Below, piece by piece: positions 22,014 through 34,777 of a DNA stretch of 64,000 bases (position 1 is its first letter; every line of letters starts with the position of its first letter). The stretch is taken from NCBI GenBank assembly GCA_021307315.1, contig JAJSPD010000007.1, forward strand, positions 62,001 to 126,000, given 5' to 3'. The stretch comes from Bisporella sp. PMI_857 (lineage: Eukaryota > Ascomycota > Leotiomycetes > Helotiales > Helotiaceae). The notes beneath the pieces are model-generated. The model made no database searches. It was not told the DNA's origin and saw nothing but the letters and a program-made list of their open reading frames with translations. The translations under genes and the position numbers were made by a program.

Positions 22014-23717
22014 ATTATTGGTTTCTCTTAAGATGTCGAATTAGCTAACCATAACTAACATAGTAAGGATGACCTACTGCCCCTTCGAAGATTCAGAAGC
22101 TTGTTCAAGCATTCCGAGATATGGTCACGTGGAAGTGTCGTTGGCACCTTGGGATGAATAACGATGGAGACACAGGAACGGAGAGCACAATGACAAGAAA
22201 ACGAATTACTTATCAGGTGAACTTTCAGAATGTTTATATACTCCAGTATCAACATTCAATCTATCATGAAGTTCTGGGTGCATATCACCCAGTTGCAACT
22301 CCATGACAAACTATGTGCACAAGCAGATTGTGTTCGCATAGTGCAAGTCTCTGATTCTGGTCACATAGTGCTTCTGCGCTCGGACACGGTCTTCTAGAAG
22401 TAGTATGCAAGCAAATCTTTGTGCCTTCTGAATGGCAAGCTGATGGCACAACGGGACTTGGAAATTCTCCGGGGGAGGGGGATCATTTTTTCTGCAGTTG
22501 CACACAACCCCGGACTTAGCAGATTTAAAAGTCAGGAACCCAAGGCTATCCCCTTGTTGCTGTGCTTGCGATTCTGAAACATTGGCAACATGGGTAACAC
22601 AATAGCAGCGATTTTAAGGGATAGAACATAGAAGGCCCAAGTATCAGGGGCTCCAGATAATTTACCACCCACATTAGTTGTCTTCGTAATATGCAAAGGA
22701 GGCTGAGAGAGAGACTAGATTTATTAGAGCTAGATGATTGGCCTCCGGTGATGCATAGTGTTTAGTTCTGTAGTTTGGGTTCTATCGCTTTTGCCTTCAA
22801 TTTGTTGACTGAGTAGAGGCAGAGCTCAACCAGCCAACACCATCAAGTGAGATGGTTCTCTTAACATGCCAACCTCCTTGCTCTTGTCTGCACAAGGGGG
22901 GTGTATGGGAAATTGCGCTGAAGGCCGTTTTGAGGGACATTGTAAGCTGAACTAGGTTCGAATCGTGTGGGAGATTAGCCTGCTTACTTACAAGCCACCT
23001 TTTGAAGCCATGCCTGATCGGGATGGTTCTTGCACTTTGCAATGGCTCCTTCTTCTAGTGACCCGAATTTATCATTAGATGACGACTAAAGATCGACAGC
23101 TAGGTGTTTTGCTGCTTAATGCTGGACATGTCTCTCAAGTCTTGGGAAGGATATGAGCGAGCCGAAAACCACCATGCTCCAAAAGGCCATGTGACCGTGA
23201 AAAGTGCAAAAGACTCGGAAAGGCATAGACCCCCAACATAAATCGTACAAATCTGTGCCGTGCCCGGGGTTCTATGCATGATGGCGATTTCTTACCAGGC
23301 TGCCTCGTGGTTTGCCATGAGGCTGCACCAGTCGGTGAGCAATCCTTGGCATTATCTCTCTGAACCCTCGCCGTCCTGGAACTCTCCAATTCTCTTAACA
23401 GTCTCTGGTCTTCGATTGAACATCATCCGTAATTCTTCATTTTGAATGATCGTATTTCCGTCTTAATTATACCGTCTCTTGCTGGACCCGTAACAGCATG
23501 CCGCTCATTATCTAGCTCACGAAATCACGATTGATACGACTCGCATTTTGCTGGGCTTGTTTTGTCACATATCACAAGTGTTCTTTGATCCCCTGTTCAA
23601 ATGAGTGTTTAGAGTCTGGAGTAGCCTGTCATTACCGTTATTCTCGGCTTCAAATTCACTGGCCAGGCGCCATCCATAGTCCACAGCAACTTCATATTGA
23701 TATATTCTAGCGATAAA
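22014..23717. other. Intergenic, no gene seen
   Basis: Scattered short ORFs without motifs. A tRNA B-box-like string at 22955-22964 lacks a matching A box. The last part is presumably the promoter of the Clr5-ankyrin gene. Confidence 0.45.
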
Positions 23718-26216
23718 ATGTCGAAAGCCAAGTACGATTGGGCTAAATTCATGCCTCAAATGTTTGAAATGTATAAACTAGACAAGACGATACCGGATAT
23801 TCACAAAGCTATTCAAAATGAGGCAGAAGGCTTCACACCCGGGTTCGTTACTCATGTGTCATACTTGGTGTAAATCACTAACAAATTTTTAGGCTCTCGA
23901 TGGTGTATAGAAAGTTGAGAGAAGAGGGATATCCAACTGATAAGAACGAGCGGACGAAATATCTTGCTTTATTGAATATTGCACGGTGGCCTGAGGAAGC
24001 TCTAACTCAGAGACAACAGCAGCTTTACAGCTCAAAAGTGGTATCTAAATCAATTGGAGAGTCTCAGACTAGGCTTTCACCGTATAACTTTCATGGTCAA
24101 GACGAAAACTCCTTGAAAGACAATACACTTTGGTCGTCGAATTTGTATGAAGACACAACAGAATTTTGGGTCGATTTACCATCAGATCTGGGGTCAATTC
24201 AAGACACTGGATTCGAGACACCGCAAACGATCGATACTCCTATGTCCGCTGTTAACCAGCAAATATACATATCTTCATTTCAACAACAGCCTTTGGAGGC
24301 CGAGGCTGGAGATCTGATCAATCTTGGCATAGACTACGCTCCTGGTATATTCCAAACTCCAACAATTCCCAAGTCAGAGATCCGCAAACCTACGACAGAT
24401 GAGAACCTTGGCCCATTCCTCGACATTCCTACAACAGTCGCAGAGCCCGATGTACCAGGCACCCAACTGATCACAAAGCTAGCAGAACCGGTGAAGGCTT
24501 TCAATCTCAACAATTCACAATCTAATGGCGCTACTTCCGCACGCCTCAATCCAGTCGCAATTCGTGGCAGAAATACCCTCCGAATGAGACCCATATCTAG
24601 GCTCCATCGATCATGTACTCCAGAGAAACGCAATTCAAACCTTTCAAACTCGACATATGACTCCGGATACGAAAGTGGCCGGAGTACACCATTGCCTTCA
24701 TTGGCTGAGATAAATCCTTTGCACCCTCGGTCCCTCTACGAGTTCAAAGGGCTTCATCGAATACCATGCAACAGGCTACATGAACCCCAAAATTTAATTC
24801 AAGACTTCATACCCCAATCTCAAGACCGCTTCAAATTGGTTCCTGAGTGCTCTACCTGTCATTATTCCGCTATCCATAATCTGAGCTGGTCCGTAAAGTA
24901 CTTGAAGCTCGAAGTTTTCCAGCTCGAGCTTCAGCTACAGGGAGACGGCTGGTATAATGTGGCGGCTGTCGATGCCACTGGAAACTCTGCATTGCATTAT
25001 GCCGCTGCTGCCGGAGCACGCTTTGAACACTTCCATGCCTTGATTTCCGCAGGTGTCAATCCGTTCCACCTCAACACTGCTGGCCAGCTTTTTATTCATT
25101 GCTTACGGCCCTCGCTCAAGGGGAAGGAGTCGGAGATAATGAAATTCACTCTTGATCTGATTTACTTAATGAACCTTTTTCGTGTAGAAGGCTGTTTCCT
25201 ATGGCCTGACGACGAAGGCAACAGAGCACTCGATGCTCTCTCTCTCCGCATAAATGATCATGAAATCAATGCTTCAATCTTTCGGTAAGTAGTACACGAT
25301 CAGACTCGTCTGGCAACTAACATCTGTAGATGTGTTACAGATGCAGGATATGGGATGCAAGTTCCTGGCCCTTATTCACAGTCACCGCTCACATCTCGGT
25401 GTGAAGGGCAAATTGATGGCTCCGGCTCTGGAGCCGCCGCCAGTCAAAGTACACAAGACACAGACAATATTCCAAATCATGTGAAGCAAGATAAAGCTTG
25501 GAGAATCCTTGAAGAAAGTAGGAGAGACCCCTCTTACATTGATCCAGAATCAGGAAATGGGATACTTCATGCATTGTCCTTCATCCGTCCTCATGACAGG
25601 CCACTCGTGTCCATGATTCGCGACTTCGCTCTCAATGAGGAGGTGGACCTAAACTTACGGAACCGCCAAAGTGAGTTCCCTTTGGGAAGTTTTGTCCGGC
25701 AACGTCCATTTTTGGGAGTGGAGAGTGGTGAAACTGGTGCCACCATGTCAAAGTATCTCGATGCTTTACTTTGGAAGGATTACCGATATCGAGTTCCTAA
25801 TAAAATCAATGTCAATGTTAGAAATAATATTGGTGCTACAGCATTATATTATGCTGCAGTTTTGGGCCGACCAGATTCTGTTCGAAGCCTCATTGAGGCT
25901 GGTGGAAATGTTAATGCTCGACTTGGTGTGTATACTCACCTTCCTCTAGCAGAAACATGGATTTTAATGTAGAACAGGGCCTAACGACACTAGTATTCTG
26001 GCAGCAACGCAGAAAGCCAGGATCAAGGCAGTGTACGACAATGACCTTGTCAAAGTTGACAGATTGGATAATGTTATATCACACCTCGAGCATGAGAATG
26101 CTGTGGCCGAACCCACACAAGCCCAAGTGCGGGCATGGTCACCGTATGCACTCAGAACTATGCCGACTTCGTTGGATTTCGATGTATGGCTGAGGGAGTA
26201 TAAGAGAAGCAAATGA
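23718..26216 (+). CDS. Clr5-domain ankyrin-repeat protein, 783 aa
   Basis: Four exons: 23718-23842, 23893-25284, 25330-25925 and 25978-26216. All junctions keep phase; introns 1 and 2 show CTAAC branch sites, and intron 2 is only 45 bases. The N-terminus (about residues 5-70: YDWAKFMPQMFEMYKLDKTI, then a VYRKLREEGY segment) resembles a Clr5 domain. Residues about 70-300 are disordered. Ankyrin-like repeats follow, around residue 400 (TGNSALHYAAAAGARFEHF) and about 670-700 (IGATALYYAAVLGRPDSVRS, then NVNAR). A final conserved-looking tail ends in LREYKRSK. Clr5 is a nuclear silencing factor in fission yeast; in Pezizomycotina the domain often sits on ankyrin proteins of unknown role. The spliced ankyrin continuation across intron 3 (NARLGPNDTSILAA) supports the model. 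Function in this organism is inferred only from domains. Confidence 0.8.
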
Positions 26217-28846
26217 ATGTGCCATGCATAGAGGAGCATTGTAATTCAAAGTGAGAAAGTGTATTACTAATGATTCATGAAATTGTATTTATAAATTTGC
26301 ATTTATTGGGTTATGGTATGGGATACTGTGGCATTTGGAGTAATACAATCACAGTTAGTTACTACTTCAATATTAAGAGGACTAGTTAGAGGCATGAAAA
26401 AAACTCGACTTTTCTATCTGTACCCATTTTTGGCAGCAATTAGAACTATCATCTACTGTAATACAAAGTCTATTTAATCAACCTCTGAAGGGTACTCAAA
26501 TCGGCCATGGGAATCACCCAATCTCTCCCTGATGATTTTCAGCCTGCGAATTGTACACCAGTAACTTCCGAAATAGTTGCAGCACATGCATGAAATTAGA
26601 ATCATAATATTGCAACAATTTAAATGAATATATAGCCTATATCCAACACAGATCCTCCAGAAGTCATAGCAGTATTAGTGCTGTGGTCTTCTAGAGTACC
26701 TTCTTTATCGATTAACGGAAAGAAACCGCTCAAATGATAATTGTCTATAGCTGTGAAGGCTCCAGCTCTACATGTGTATACTTGATCATGAATTACACTA
26801 AGCAAAATAGTGTTCATACCCATCGCACGCAATTTGCTGATGCTCAATATTTTGAGGATCTCCGCCGTCAAAATAGCCTAGATTATCACTTTCATTTAAT
26901 TCTATTCGTGCGCTGCTGAGAAAGGCCGAGGCAACAATAGGGCGCTAAGACCGTCAAGATGAGGATACGGGCCTACATTCATAGCATTTGTTAATTCGTT
27001 TGATACGCTTCCTACTGTGTTGGGGAAGCTGTATGACTGCTATCTTGTTTCATTTGTGTGCTCCTTTCCTTCCACAGTCACAAAAAGGTGATCCACCTGG
27101 GCAATACCCAAAGGAATTATAGAACCTTCCCAAACGAAAACAGGATAAGTGTTCAATATCAGCTGATTAAAACCTAACGACATCCTTCATACACTGCACT
27201 AGAGAATATATCCACCATTGACAACTGGGTGGCGACTATCCTTCGACCGAAGGAACCTGAAATCTAGGGTCTAGAGGTGAGGTGACGGGGACTACAATAA
27301 GCTCTGTACCAAAACGATACTGATTTTGAACAGCATATATCTCGTCCATTTTAGGGAAGCCCCAATACATGCAATGCGAAAGAGTTTCCGTTTTGGGCAG
27401 CCGAGACATTCATGGTATAGATATATGGGATCAGCTAGTGACGAATTCGTAAGGATTTAGTCATGATCGTTTGGGCTTTCGGCCTGAAGGTTCATGAGTC
27501 CTGTTTGTGGGTTAAATTCTCGAGAGACGGAGTCATAACATAGGTGAAGATGCCTCAAATTGAGCCCAGCTGGTTGCGAGACTATCATCTTTGCAATCAT
27601 TCAAGCTGCCCTTCTTTGCAATAACCTACCCCCGGGCTTGCCTTTGCAATTTTCTTACACTCTGTCCGATTGGGTACTTATATTATAAACATGCGCTTAT
27701 GTTATAAACATGGAAGTCTTCATTGGCGCTCTCGTTGACAGGAAAATTTGTAACACGCTGGGAGGGTCGGACTTTCGGCTTTATGCATATTTGTCACTAT
27801 TATTGATGCAAGTTACCCAACAGCTCGTTTTGAGTGTCCTAAATAATATCACTTTGTAGTATTGGCATCTTGGCCATTCGAAAGCTGTGAACCTGATGAA
27901 GGAGACCATAAAGCAATCGCGTTGAGGGACGACGAGGATAATTTGAGATAAACCAACCAGGAATGGAAGTCTACGAAATTGTGAGGTTGAAGAAAGCCAT
28001 ACTTTCAATTCGAATGACTGGAATTGCAACTGTAGAGGTATTGAGAAAAAACTTCCCGAATGCTTAAAACTTCACAACCATGATGAATGAGCCACATCCG
28101 CTGTTCCAGAAGTCTCAGCTGATGCTCCAGAGGTCTGCTAAGCTCCATCTGCTCCTTTCATATATGTGGGAAGAGGCTGTCAGGGGAGATTCTAAATTGA
28201 ATATATCAATGATAAACAGCTACAAGTCGATCGTGTCGGCAAGGGCAATATCACTAAAATGTGTGAATCTTGAGAGCTCAAAGGCCGTCCTCCTCAGGTC
28301 GGAAATAGGGCCGATATTTGCACCTCGTTTAGATGAAGAAAGGCGATTTATCCCACTTCTACAATTAAATATAAGTCCTGCTTATTGTGAAAGTATGCTA
28401 GGCTTGCAAGGGTTCTAGGCTATCATTTTGGAATAAAATATAACTGTAATTTGTAGCAAGGTTTTGTTAGTTCGCGAAATGTGAGGTGTGTAAATATAAG
28501 CCCCTATTTCCGCCCCAAAGAGGGATGTCTTAGCCTTGCACAAATAATTAAGCGAGAGGCACAAATCCCAAAAGGTTTCCTCTGGACCTCCATGCTTTTG
28601 AGATAGGGCTTCAACTCAACAAAATAGCGGAGATATACCCGTTAGAAGGCACTGGGACTCTGGTAAGAATGGCATGTTTCATATGTGATGCATAATCCCC
28701 ACTCACATGGCAGCGTTCGGCATTCGGCTTCATAGTTACTTGTATTTGAATGTGACAATATCTTTTTCGAGTGATACAAGTTCTGGCAAGCTAAGGCGTT
28801 GTTCGAGGTCTGATTCGGGATTGAGTTGGTTACAGTGTATGACAAG
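26217..28846. other. Intergenic, no convincing gene
   Basis: AT-rich. A 112-codon plus frame at 28080-28418 begins with ATGATG but has no recognisable domain or splice partner. It may be a chance ORF or relic. Confidence 0.4.
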
Positions 28847-28969
28847 GTGCCAAACTAGCAAGGCAATACATTTACCAGCTAGTGCTGCAGCTTATGCGGT
28901 TACTAGTATTGAATAAGGCTCTGCGAGGCAAAGCCGCCAGGGTCTGAAATGAACTTAAATTAAAACCTC
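28847..28969 (+). repeat. Promoter direct repeat, copy 1
   Basis: A roughly 123-base unit repeated once at 28996-29119, with a 149-base period. The shared core includes GAATAAGG and GAGGCAAA near the 3' end. Identity is about 80 percent by eye, and many differences are transitions. Confidence 0.75.
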
Positions 28970-28995
28970 TTCTGATTTATAACAAGTTGTTCAAT

Positions 28996-29119
28996 GTACC
29001 AGGCTAGCAAGGCTATACATTCACTAGCTAGAGCCTTGTCTCATGTGGTTACTATAGTGAATAAGGTTCCGTGAGGCAAAACCACCAGGGTTTGAAATGA
29101 ACTTATATTAAAGCTTCCT
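28996..29119 (+). repeat. Promoter direct repeat, copy 2
   Basis: Second copy of the 28847-28969 unit. It ends about 35 bases before the ATG of the GH71 gene, so it covers the core promoter and leader. Confidence 0.75.
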
Positions 29120-29153
29120 AAACTCCCAATTGTTTTCCTATACTTCATCTACA

Positions 29154-31546
29154 ATGCATTTTCGGCAGGTGATACTTTGGGCATTTGGCCTTGGTGTCTT
29201 TCCTACAATCTCTGCTGTTACCCATGCACGTTCTCCAGCCGTCAGTTTCGTGAAACGTACTATTCAACAAGGTTGGCCATTAGCGGAGAGCAGTTTCTCC
29301 TTAAATACAGAATTATGCGGTGATGGCTCTTATTGTCTAAGCAGTCTTGTTTGCATTGCCCATGCGAATTCCAAGGTAGCTGCTTGTTGCTCTTCAAGTA
29401 AGTCCTTTCTAGGGACTGTCATTTTATCCTGACATCAAACCAGACTCGGAATGTCGAGGAGTAATAGAAGGCAATCAAGTCTGTGCGGATGCTAGCTGGT
29501 CTCTTGCAAGTTCAAGATTCGCTATTAAGAATTGGCCTTGCTTTTCCTTCAGTGCGTTATCTGTTGTAGTTTGTGGGAAATTGTTATTCACTTATGTATT
29601 GACTATTCTGACCTCTTCATTATAGTGAAAAGGCTTTCAAGGTAACGGCTTCTGCTGCAGCGTAGGGCTTGTTGGAGTGTATAAATCAACGTATGCAGTT
29701 GCCGGTACTTGCGTACCATCAGGTGCCGCTGCAGGCTATACGAAGGCAGTTCTTGTAAGTCTATCCATACCGCGGCTACAACAACCACAAAATCCTACTT
29801 TATTGTTTATGAATACCCAAAATGACCAAAACTTGTAGATGTCTATTGATTCTGGTTCACTAGTCACGTCAGAACCACCCACAGCATCAAGCGGAATGAC
29901 CCCAACACCTGTCGTTACGGCGACCAGCAGTTCTCCAGGCTCTACAGTAACCAGAAAGGCTGTTTTCTTCCACTATATGGTTGGAAATATCACAGATGAG
30001 CATTGCAGACAGGATATTGTCGATGCAAAGGCACTAGGAGCCGACGCATTTGCTCTAAACATCAACACCGTAACTCAATCATGGGCAACTGATACTGTCA
30101 CTTCGCTCTTCAATTGGGCGAATACACTAGACTTTAAGCTGTTCTTCTCGTTTGATATGACTGGCTTCAGTCACCCTAACCAATTCATAAGTTATCTACA
30201 AAGTTACATTACCAATCCGGCACACTACAAGTATAACGGTCTTCCTTTCGTCTCGACGTTCAATGGTGGAGCTGCACAATACAATTTTGGGCAAGCTTCT
30301 GTAAATGATGGCTGGAAAGTGCAACTTCAACAAGTGATGGCTAACACTGGGCATCCAATTTATTTCGTGCCGGCATTTCAAGACGTGCCTATCACAAGCT
30401 CTTTCTATTCAACATTTCCTACATTGAATGGGTTGGTCTTCTTCTCCCATATGCATTAACATACTGAAACTTTTGCAGAGCAATGAATTGGGATGCGTGG
30501 CCACAAGATACCCAAGGAAATATCATCGTCCCTATAAATCTAGACCAAACACTCCAGATAGCAGGAAAATCCGCTGGGAAAACTTTCTTGATGGGTGTTT
30601 CACCTGTCCAGTTCAAGCATATTGATGGAGAATCTAACTGGTAAGCTGGAAGCAAACCCATAGTAATTAACTTTTGGCATTAGCCTCATTCAAGCAGAAC
30701 TGATAAGCGTATCGTGTAGGTATAGAAGAGGCGAGCAGAATCTTGAGTATCGAATTGGCCAGGTTCTTTCGTTGCAGCCAGATTTTATTGAGATCCAGTC
30801 ATGGAATGACGCAGGTATGGAATTTTATTTTGTTGCCATATCGTATGCAAGCAGCCCTATAAGGAAATGCTGAATATACCCTCAGGCGAGAGCCACTACA
30901 TGGGAAATTCATGGCTGGAACCTATTTCGGGGACGCCAATTGTGGACTACACGCAAGCTTACGATCACACTGCGTACAAAGAGATTCTTCCGGCATTCAT
31001 CAAAGCATTCAAAGATGGGGTAACTACAACAGCGATATTATATCCCACGAACGGGGCTGCTGCTCAAGGAACTTTCTGGCATCATACTTTGCTTGCTGCA
31101 GGAGTGCACTCTGCCCACCCGGTCTGTTCTTGCTTCAAATACTAATCGTATTGCAGACCTGCCCTTCCGATCCGCTCGGCCTACCACGAGGAGCAAGTAC
31201 CGTGGAGAATAAAGTAACGGTCAGTGGTCGATCCGACATTCCTCTGGATGAGATCCTTCTAATGTGTTTCCATAGGCTGTGGTTCTTGTCGCAGCTGGCC
31301 AGACAGGCTTACAAGCCATCCTTACCAGTGGCAGCACTAGGCTCGGGACGCAAAATTTAGTTGCTGGCTTCAATGGATTCTCCTTTGGTGGTATGACTAC
31401 TGGGTCAGTCTCCGTAAGAGTGATCAACTCAGTCGGCACAACTCTGGTTTCTGGTACTGGCCCAATTGCTGTAAGTTCTGCCATAGTAGAATGTCCCCAC
31501 TCTAGCTAATATTTAGAAAGGTTGTGAGCACAGCGACTTTGTGTAA
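29154..31546 (+). CDS. GH71 alpha-1,3-glucanase (mutanase) with Cys-rich N-terminus
   Basis: A ten-exon model: 29154-29397, 29444-29551, 29633-29754, 29839-30431, 30479-30640, 30720-30814, 30886-31121, 31157-31213 (or 31219), 31276-31470 and 31517-31546; about 613 aa. Residues 1-21 form a signal peptide (start MHFRQVILWAFGLGVFPTIS). A Cys-rich region over exons 1-3 contains two CC pairs and about a dozen Cys. After a Ser/Thr/Pro linker, the catalytic domain starts at KAVFFHYMVGN. It shows GADAFALNI, FFSFDMTGF, MNWDAWPQDTQGN and IEIQSWNDAGESHYMG, all typical of GH71. The family hydrolyses cell-wall alpha-1,3-glucan, in the organism's own wall remodelling or in attack on other fungi. The exon 3 acceptor is odd: the better TATAG site brings in a TGA, so an AAAAG site seven bases later is needed. 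The 3' splice choices near 31213 and 31470 are less certain. Confidence 0.88.
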
Positions 31547-32224
31547 CTACAATTTCCAGGTCGTGGGCCTTCATTAGATCTGAAGAAATGTTAGATGGCC
31601 CAGGCTTAGTTGTTTTAGGTCACATGCGATGCTTTCAGCATATCTTGACATCATTATCTCGGACAACATTTCACTCAATGATTCTCATGATGTAGGTAAA
31701 AGTACAAATAAGGGATCTAGGAATCGAGGTTGATAACAAAAGCTACACTTTTGATGGATCCCTCATTACAGCATGTTCATTCCTTTCGGCTGAATTGATC
31801 AGCAATACAGCTTAGTGAAGATGATTAATGTTATCTTCTTGCATACTTTTTTGCACTTCACCCTCGTTCTATAAACTTAGTAGTGGAAAGACTTAGAGAT
31901 ATCTACAATAGCAGGCTTGGGAACTGAAGCAAAACAATGAAGTATAACAGCTGGATCATTAGCCTTTGCAATCAATCACTTTAGAACGACCTATTCATAA
32001 TCTCTTGCCACTGGTCTTGAAACAAACAGTGGCCCCTGAACGTAGAAGTTCTTCATGCTTGTATAAGAGGAAGAGGGATTTTGGAGGTTGAAGTCCCAGA
32101 CGGTCATCTAGAAGAGTGGCCTAGATGTCCAGGTGTGGTGCCAAGTGAATTCTGTCAACCAACCCCGCCTTGCAGCTGGATCAGAAGCAAGCCTCATCAT
32201 TTCACAAGCAACCATGAATCCATC
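31547..32224. other. Intergenic spacer
   Basis: 3' flank of the GH71 gene and promoter of the hydrolase gene. No gene or repeat seen. Confidence 0.5.
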
Positions 32225-33577
32225 ATGAAGAAGACCCTATTGCTTTGTTTTATTCATGGCTTCAAGGTATAATTCTGCCAATGCATAAATCACTTCGAAT
32301 CATGCATTGCTAATAAAATTTGGATTCTCTAGGGCGACGATAACACTTTTGGAAGCTTCCCTGAACATCTCAGAGCTCTTGTCAGCCATGGCCTCCCCAA
32401 AGTCGATGTACGAGTGATCGTGTATCCTCAATTCGAGACTCGTGGAAATCTAGAAACATGTGTGGGAAGGTTTAGGGACTGGTAAAGCCTCCACCTCGCA
32501 CTCCGTTATAACCGCTTACTATGGTTTAGGTTGCAAGAACAAGTGATAGACATCGAGGTCCAAAACAAGACACCTTCTCCCACTGTCGAGCCCTCCGTGC
32601 ATACAATTCTAGTTGGTCATTCTATGGGCGGAATCGTGGCCGCAGATACGATCCTCGGCCTTGCTTCTGATAGCCCTATCGAGCCTACAGAGCCGGAGGA
32701 CTCAAAGGAGCTGGGTTTGAATACCTTTATGTTCCCATATATCCAAGGAGTTCTCGCATTTGATACGCCATACCTCGGGATCTCGCCCGGCGTGGTGGCA
32801 CATGGTGCAGAAGGTCACTATAATGCAGCTAGTTCTGCATTCACACAACTGAGTGGATTAACCGGCGCGTTATGGGGCGGCAAGGGTGCCTCCGAGACAG
32901 TCGCAAAGGGTCAGAAGGAAAAGAAGCCCGTTGCTGCATTACCACCACCGCCATTGGCAGACGCCTCCGCGCCAGCATGGCAACGGTGGGGCAAGATTGC
33001 GATGTATGCTGGAGCAGGCGCGGTTGTCGCTGCTGGGGGTGCAACTGCATACATGAAGAGGGAGCAAATCACGGAAGGCTGGTCTTGGATAGGCTCGCAT
33101 CTCGAGTTTGTGGGATGTCTGATGAAAGGAGAGGATTTGCGGAAACGAGTCGCGGGGATGGTTAGACTAAATAGAGAGATGAATATTGGATGGAGCAATC
33201 TCTATACGCGATTAGGCAAACAGGCCGTCAGCAAGGAAACTGGGAGTATGGTCGGCAGTGTGGTCGGAAACCAGAGGACATTTTGCAATTTGCCGAAAAC
33301 CGATGGAAAGGAGTTATGGCATGAGGCGATTAATGACGCCGCTAAGGATGAGATAAATGCGCATATAGGTAAGCCGCAAATCTTCATGGGGAGGAAGCCG
33401 AAACTAATAGGTGTAGGCATGTTCTTCCCAAAGGCAAACCCAGCATTTTACGATTTGTCAGAGCGGGCGAAGAACCTAATTGTGCAATGGTCAGCGAATG
33501 ACTGGTATGAAACTAGCACAGGGGACAATAATGTATGGGCGATTGAGGATGTAGTTCTGGAGGATAAGTTGCGATGA
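32225..33577 (+). CDS. Alpha/beta-hydrolase, DUF676-like esterase/lipase, 412 aa
   Basis: Three exons: 32225-32266, 32333-32481 and 32530-33577. Both introns have GTATAA/GTAAAG donors and keep phase; exon 1 codes for only 14 residues. The oxyanion-side HGF motif lies at residues 11-13. The nucleophile elbow GHSMGG is at 93-98, making Ser95 the likely catalytic residue. AFDTPYLG, about 45 residues further on, is typical of DUF676/lipase-like serine hydrolases. A Pro/Ala-rich linker precedes a hydrophobic segment at about 219-238 (YAGAGAVVAAGGATAYM), probably a membrane anchor, an unusual place inside the fold. Substrate unknown; lipids or acyl esters are the inference. The short leading exon fixes the start, because the HGF motif depends on it. 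Confidence 0.85.
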
Positions 33578-34387
33578 TCATGTCATGGTGTTTGGGGTGC
33601 TGGGAATTGGATGGCGTTAGAGTATTTCATGCAAACCCTAAGGAAATACCAACCGATGTCATACTAAATATATAGACAAGGAGTACATTAGAGTCAGAAT
33701 ATGGCAGGAACTGGGCGATTTTGTGCATAGGTTTGAACAAATTATTAGGTTTTAATGTACACACTGAACTCTAGCACCATCGTTTGAGAACTGGACATGT
33801 TACTGAGGTAGTGATATGCGAACACCGGGTTACATACAAGAACTAAGACTATATCAAGCCCACAATGACACTACTAGCAGACTCGAAACGCAGCAGAAGA
33901 AGCCGCTCTGTAATTGAAATTGGACCTACAATATGATCATGCACAAAAACACTTTTTAATCAATAATTAAATCTCTTGCTCCCCAATAGATAACATGTCT
34001 TTTGAACCAATTGCAGGCTGCACTTTCGCCACAGATAATTAGCGGCTTAGGTGGTACCTACATACAGATGTCTCAAGGCAATCGCTGTGGAGAAACGTCC
34101 AGAGGAGCTCCAAGCTCACATCTCCTTGGCTGCTGAAAGGGGCTTAAGCGACGAACAATGGAGAAAACTAATCAGTCTGCAGGTCAGATAAAACACTTGA
34201 GCTAAGGAAACTATTCATCGTCACAGTTCTCGAGAACAGTGCGCATGCTATATTGATGCTTGATGACGCAGATTTGATAATGAGGTAACGCAAGACATAT
34301 AATTGAGCACCATCTGATCCCCTTTCACACCAAACAATATCTCATCGGCTTCACCTCGATCACCCTAAGTTCTCACATTCTTCTCCG
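33578..34387. other. Intergenic, no gene seen
   Basis: 3' flank of the hydrolase. Its right end is CT-rich and could be a leader for the candidate gene at 34388. Confidence 0.4.
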
Positions 34388-34777
34388 ATGTTCTTTTCAA
34401 CTGCTCATATATCGACCTTCTCCTTACGATCCCTCTCAAACCTGGCCTTGTACCTCACCAGGCTCCCTCTTCCCGTATCTCGCTCCATGACGGCGCTCAA
34501 GCTGCTCTTGCCTGCAGAAACGGCGGCCGCGGAGGTTGCAAGTAAGGAGAGCTGATGGGCTTCTTAATCACCGTACTGTCGATAAGCGAGTACTACGGAG
34601 CGTATGGTACAGCTTCCAACTCTAGATCTTCCGTGGCCACGGCTTGTCACAACCGTGTTGGCTTCCGCTTGTGATGTTCCGGGGACGGGGGATTTGTGGA
34701 CAATTTTCCCTTTGTGCTTGTTGGGATTGCGGGGCGAAGAAGAGTGGAACGTGAAAGTGGGCGGACGGACTTTGAAG
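34388..34777 (+). CDS. Candidate small spliced gene, possibly partial
   Basis: Not recognised. A 51-codon ATG exon (34388-34541) follows a pyrimidine-rich leader. Its product is Ser/Leu/Arg-rich and free of acidic residues for the first 40 positions, like a mitochondrial presequence. A GTAAGG donor at 34542 and a CTCTAG acceptor at 34625 join it in phase to a second open stretch (34626-34777). That stretch reads LPWPRLVTTVLASACDVPG and then hydrophobic residues. After a further possible donor at 34778 no clear exon follows. It could be a short real gene, a truncated gene or chance. Confidence 0.3.

Noticed and set aside
22955..22964. tRNA B-box-like string GGTTCGAATC
   Set aside because: No A box 40-60 bases upstream and no cloverleaf pairing by eye.
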